Source: Verrucomicrobiales bacterium
GTDB taxonomy: Bacteria > Verrucomicrobiota > Verrucomicrobiae > Limisphaerales > UBA9464
Length of the DNA stretch: 6,304 nucleotides
Assembly: GCA_005789375.1 (NCBI GenBank)
Contig: SXXZ01000014.1
Coordinates: forward strand, 1-6,304
Direction: 5' to 3'
Shown: piece by piece, positions 5,368 to 6,304 of the stretch
How the letters are laid out: every line of letters begins with the position of its first letter
Numbering within the stretch: the first letter of the stretch is position 1
Notes under the pieces: generated by a model
What the model was told of the DNA's origin: nothing
Seen by the model: the letters and a program-made list of their open reading frames with translations, nothing else
The model's database searches: none
Position numbers and translations under genes: made by a program

Positions 5368-6153
5368 ATGTCTCATCGCTTCTGGAACATCTGCGGAGGT
5401 CTGTTGCTTTCCTGCGTCTTATGGGTGGGCTGCGATGAGCGTCCCTGGGTCAGCGGCAAGGCGGACCCGAAGGAGGAGAACAACTACCGTCAGGCCGAAG
5501 CCTATCAGCGGATGAACCAGTACTCCCGGGCCGTGGAGTACTATCAACGGGCCTTGGATGTGAACCCCCGCAACGCGGATGCGCACCTCGGACTAGGGAT
5601 TATCCATTCCGACTCGGCCAAACTTCCTGAGTACGGCTTCGCCTACTATCACCTCCGACGCTACGTCGTTCTTTCTGGGCGCACCAACGACCTGATTGTC
5701 AACCAACTCATCCGTGCCACCGGCCTGCGGTTGGCCGAATTGCATGCTGACACCATCGGCAAGATCCAAACACAAGGTCAACTCGAGCAAATGCGGCGGG
5801 AGAACGATGAGTTGCGCAAGTCCGTTTTGTCCTTGAGCAACCAGCTCTATTCAGCCTCCACCCGTATCGCCACGCCCACCCTCCTAGTCTCTAGTCCAAC
5901 CAACGGAACCGTTGCGGCACCGGCCCGCGCCCCGAGCGCAGTCCCCAAGGCGACGGACACCCCGACCCGACTGGCGGCCCGAGCGGTCGAACCCCGCAAG
6001 CCGTCCACTCCCAAGACCTACACACTGAAATCCGGAGACACCCTGGCCAAAATCGCCAAGGCCCAAGGAATTACTTTGCAGCAGCTTCAAGCCGCTAATC
6101 CCAGCGTAGACACCCGCAAGCTGAAGCCGGGCGTTGAAATACGAGTCCCCTGA
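5368..6153 (+). CDS. TPR, coiled-coil and LysM-domain envelope protein (probable lipoprotein)
   Basis: This 261-aa protein is predicted to be exported and to bind peptidoglycan. Residues 1-22 form a signal sequence with a basic start (H3, R4) and hydrophobic core FWNICGGLLLSCVLWVGC. Lipidation is likely at C22 (before DERPW) or C16 (after LLS), but W at -3 of C22 makes that lipobox unusual. A TPR motif covers about 37-70 (YRQAEAYQRMNQYSRAVEYY then QRALDVNP), with a degenerate second repeat at about 71-104. A coiled coil follows (about 135-163: LEQMRRENDELRKSVLSLSNQL). A Thr/Ala/Pro-rich linker (166-215) leads to a C-terminal LysM (217-260: TYTLKSGDTLAKIAKAQGI, ending VEIRVP). The TPR and coiled coil probably recruit partner proteins while LysM docks on the cell wall. 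It lies 68 bp after argH, lacks a Shine-Dalgarno, and precedes a membrane-anchored gene by 23 bp. The exact role is unknown. Confidence 0.85.
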   Translation: MSHRFWNICGGLLLSCVLWVGCDERPWVSGKADPKEENNYRQAEAYQRMNQYSRAVEYYQRALDVNPRNADAHLGLGIIHSDSAKLPEYGFAYYHLRRYVVLSGRTNDLIVNQLIRATGLRLAELHADTIGKIQTQGQLEQMRRENDELRKSVLSLSNQLYSASTRIATPTLLVSSPTNGTVAAPARAPSAVPKATDTPTRLAARAVEPRKPSTPKTYTLKSGDTLAKIAKAQGITLQQLQAANPSVDTRKLKPGVEIRVP

Positions 6154-6166
6154 AAAGCGGGGACTC
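6143..6166 (+). promoter_or_regulatory. Hairpin spanning the LysM gene stop codon
   Basis: GAGTCCCC (6143-6150) pairs perfectly with GGGGACTC (6159-6166). The 8-nt loop TGAAAAGC contains the TGA stop of the LysM gene. The stem ends 10 bp before the next ATG (6177). No T-run follows (CCTTCAG), so it is not a classical terminator. Ribosomes ending translation of the LysM gene would melt it, so it could couple translation of the two genes or set their ratio. The function is inferred from position only. Confidence 0.45.
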
Positions 6167-6176
6167 CCTTCAGAAC

Positions 6177-6304
6177 ATGGCTTCCCGGATCACCCTGATT
6201 GCCTCCGCTCTCTTCTGGGTGGTGATGAATGGGCTCTTGTGGCAGGCCGAATGGGGAGACCGCTTCACCTCGGGTTCCGAACTCTCACCAGACTTGATCT
6301 GGCA
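6177..6304 (+). CDS. N-terminus of a membrane-anchored protein of unknown function (partial)
   Basis: ATG 6177 opens a frame that continues to the window edge, giving 42 complete codons. The product starts MASRITLIASALFWVVMNGLLW: one basic residue (R4) and a hydrophobic segment of about 17 residues (6-22), consistent with a signal anchor or single N-terminal transmembrane helix. A polar, acidic stretch (QAEWGDRFTSGSELSPDLIW) follows. No Cys lipobox or signal-peptidase site is evident. I do not recognise the family. It starts 23 bp after the LysM gene stop, just after a hairpin and without a Shine-Dalgarno, so it is probably co-transcribed with that gene and may act with it in the envelope. 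Confidence 0.65.
   Translation, partial: MASRITLIASALFWVVMNGLLWQAEWGDRFTSGSELSPDLIW

Noticed and set aside
1..6304. CRISPR array, insertion sequence, tRNA genes or prophage genes
   Set aside because: No spaced repeats, transposase-like frame, terminal inverted repeats, cloverleaf or phage motif was seen.

Overview
The window looks like chromosomal DNA from a GC-rich member of the PVC group, most likely Verrucomicrobiota. This is inferred from protein style, not from a database search. Three features point that way: a ComM/YifB protein with a cysteine-free variant of its usual motif, a sugar phosphate isomerase-like protein with a secretory signal peptide, and an upstream gene ending in an aromatic-Arg-x-x-Pro tail of a kind I associate with secreted verrucomicrobial proteins. 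Every gene I can support is on the + strand.

Layout. Positions 1-36 hold the last 11 codons of an upstream gene, followed by a clear intrinsic terminator (68-95). Positions 96-575 carry no confident gene but are rich in structure. They contain a G-run tract with a perfect 11-bp tandem duplication, a 10-bp inverted repeat enclosing a strong Shine-Dalgarno sequence and a 33-codon GTG-started small ORF, and a 15-bp palindrome close to comM. Next come comM (Mg-chelatase-like AAA+ ATPase, 576-2099), an exported TIM-barrel sugar isomerase/epimerase-like protein (2172-2990), an ECF-type sigma factor (3071-3739), argininosuccinate lyase argH (3875-5299), a predicted TPR/coiled-coil/LysM envelope protein (5368-6153), and the start of a membrane-anchored protein of unknown function that runs off the window (6177-6304).

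The genes are functionally unrelated: DNA recombination during transformation, sugar metabolism, transcription control, arginine biosynthesis and cell envelope. I see no intrinsic terminator between them, so read-through is possible, but the gaps of 68-135 bp argue against a tightly coupled operon. The last pair (23-bp gap, hairpin over the stop codon) is the best candidate for co-transcription and coupling.

I did not find a clear new multi-gene system. The parts most worth a second look are the structured leader region upstream of comM (112-300), the altered cysteine motif of ComM, the absence of Shine-Dalgarno sequences at all the main starts, and the codon bias of the exported isomerase-like gene.
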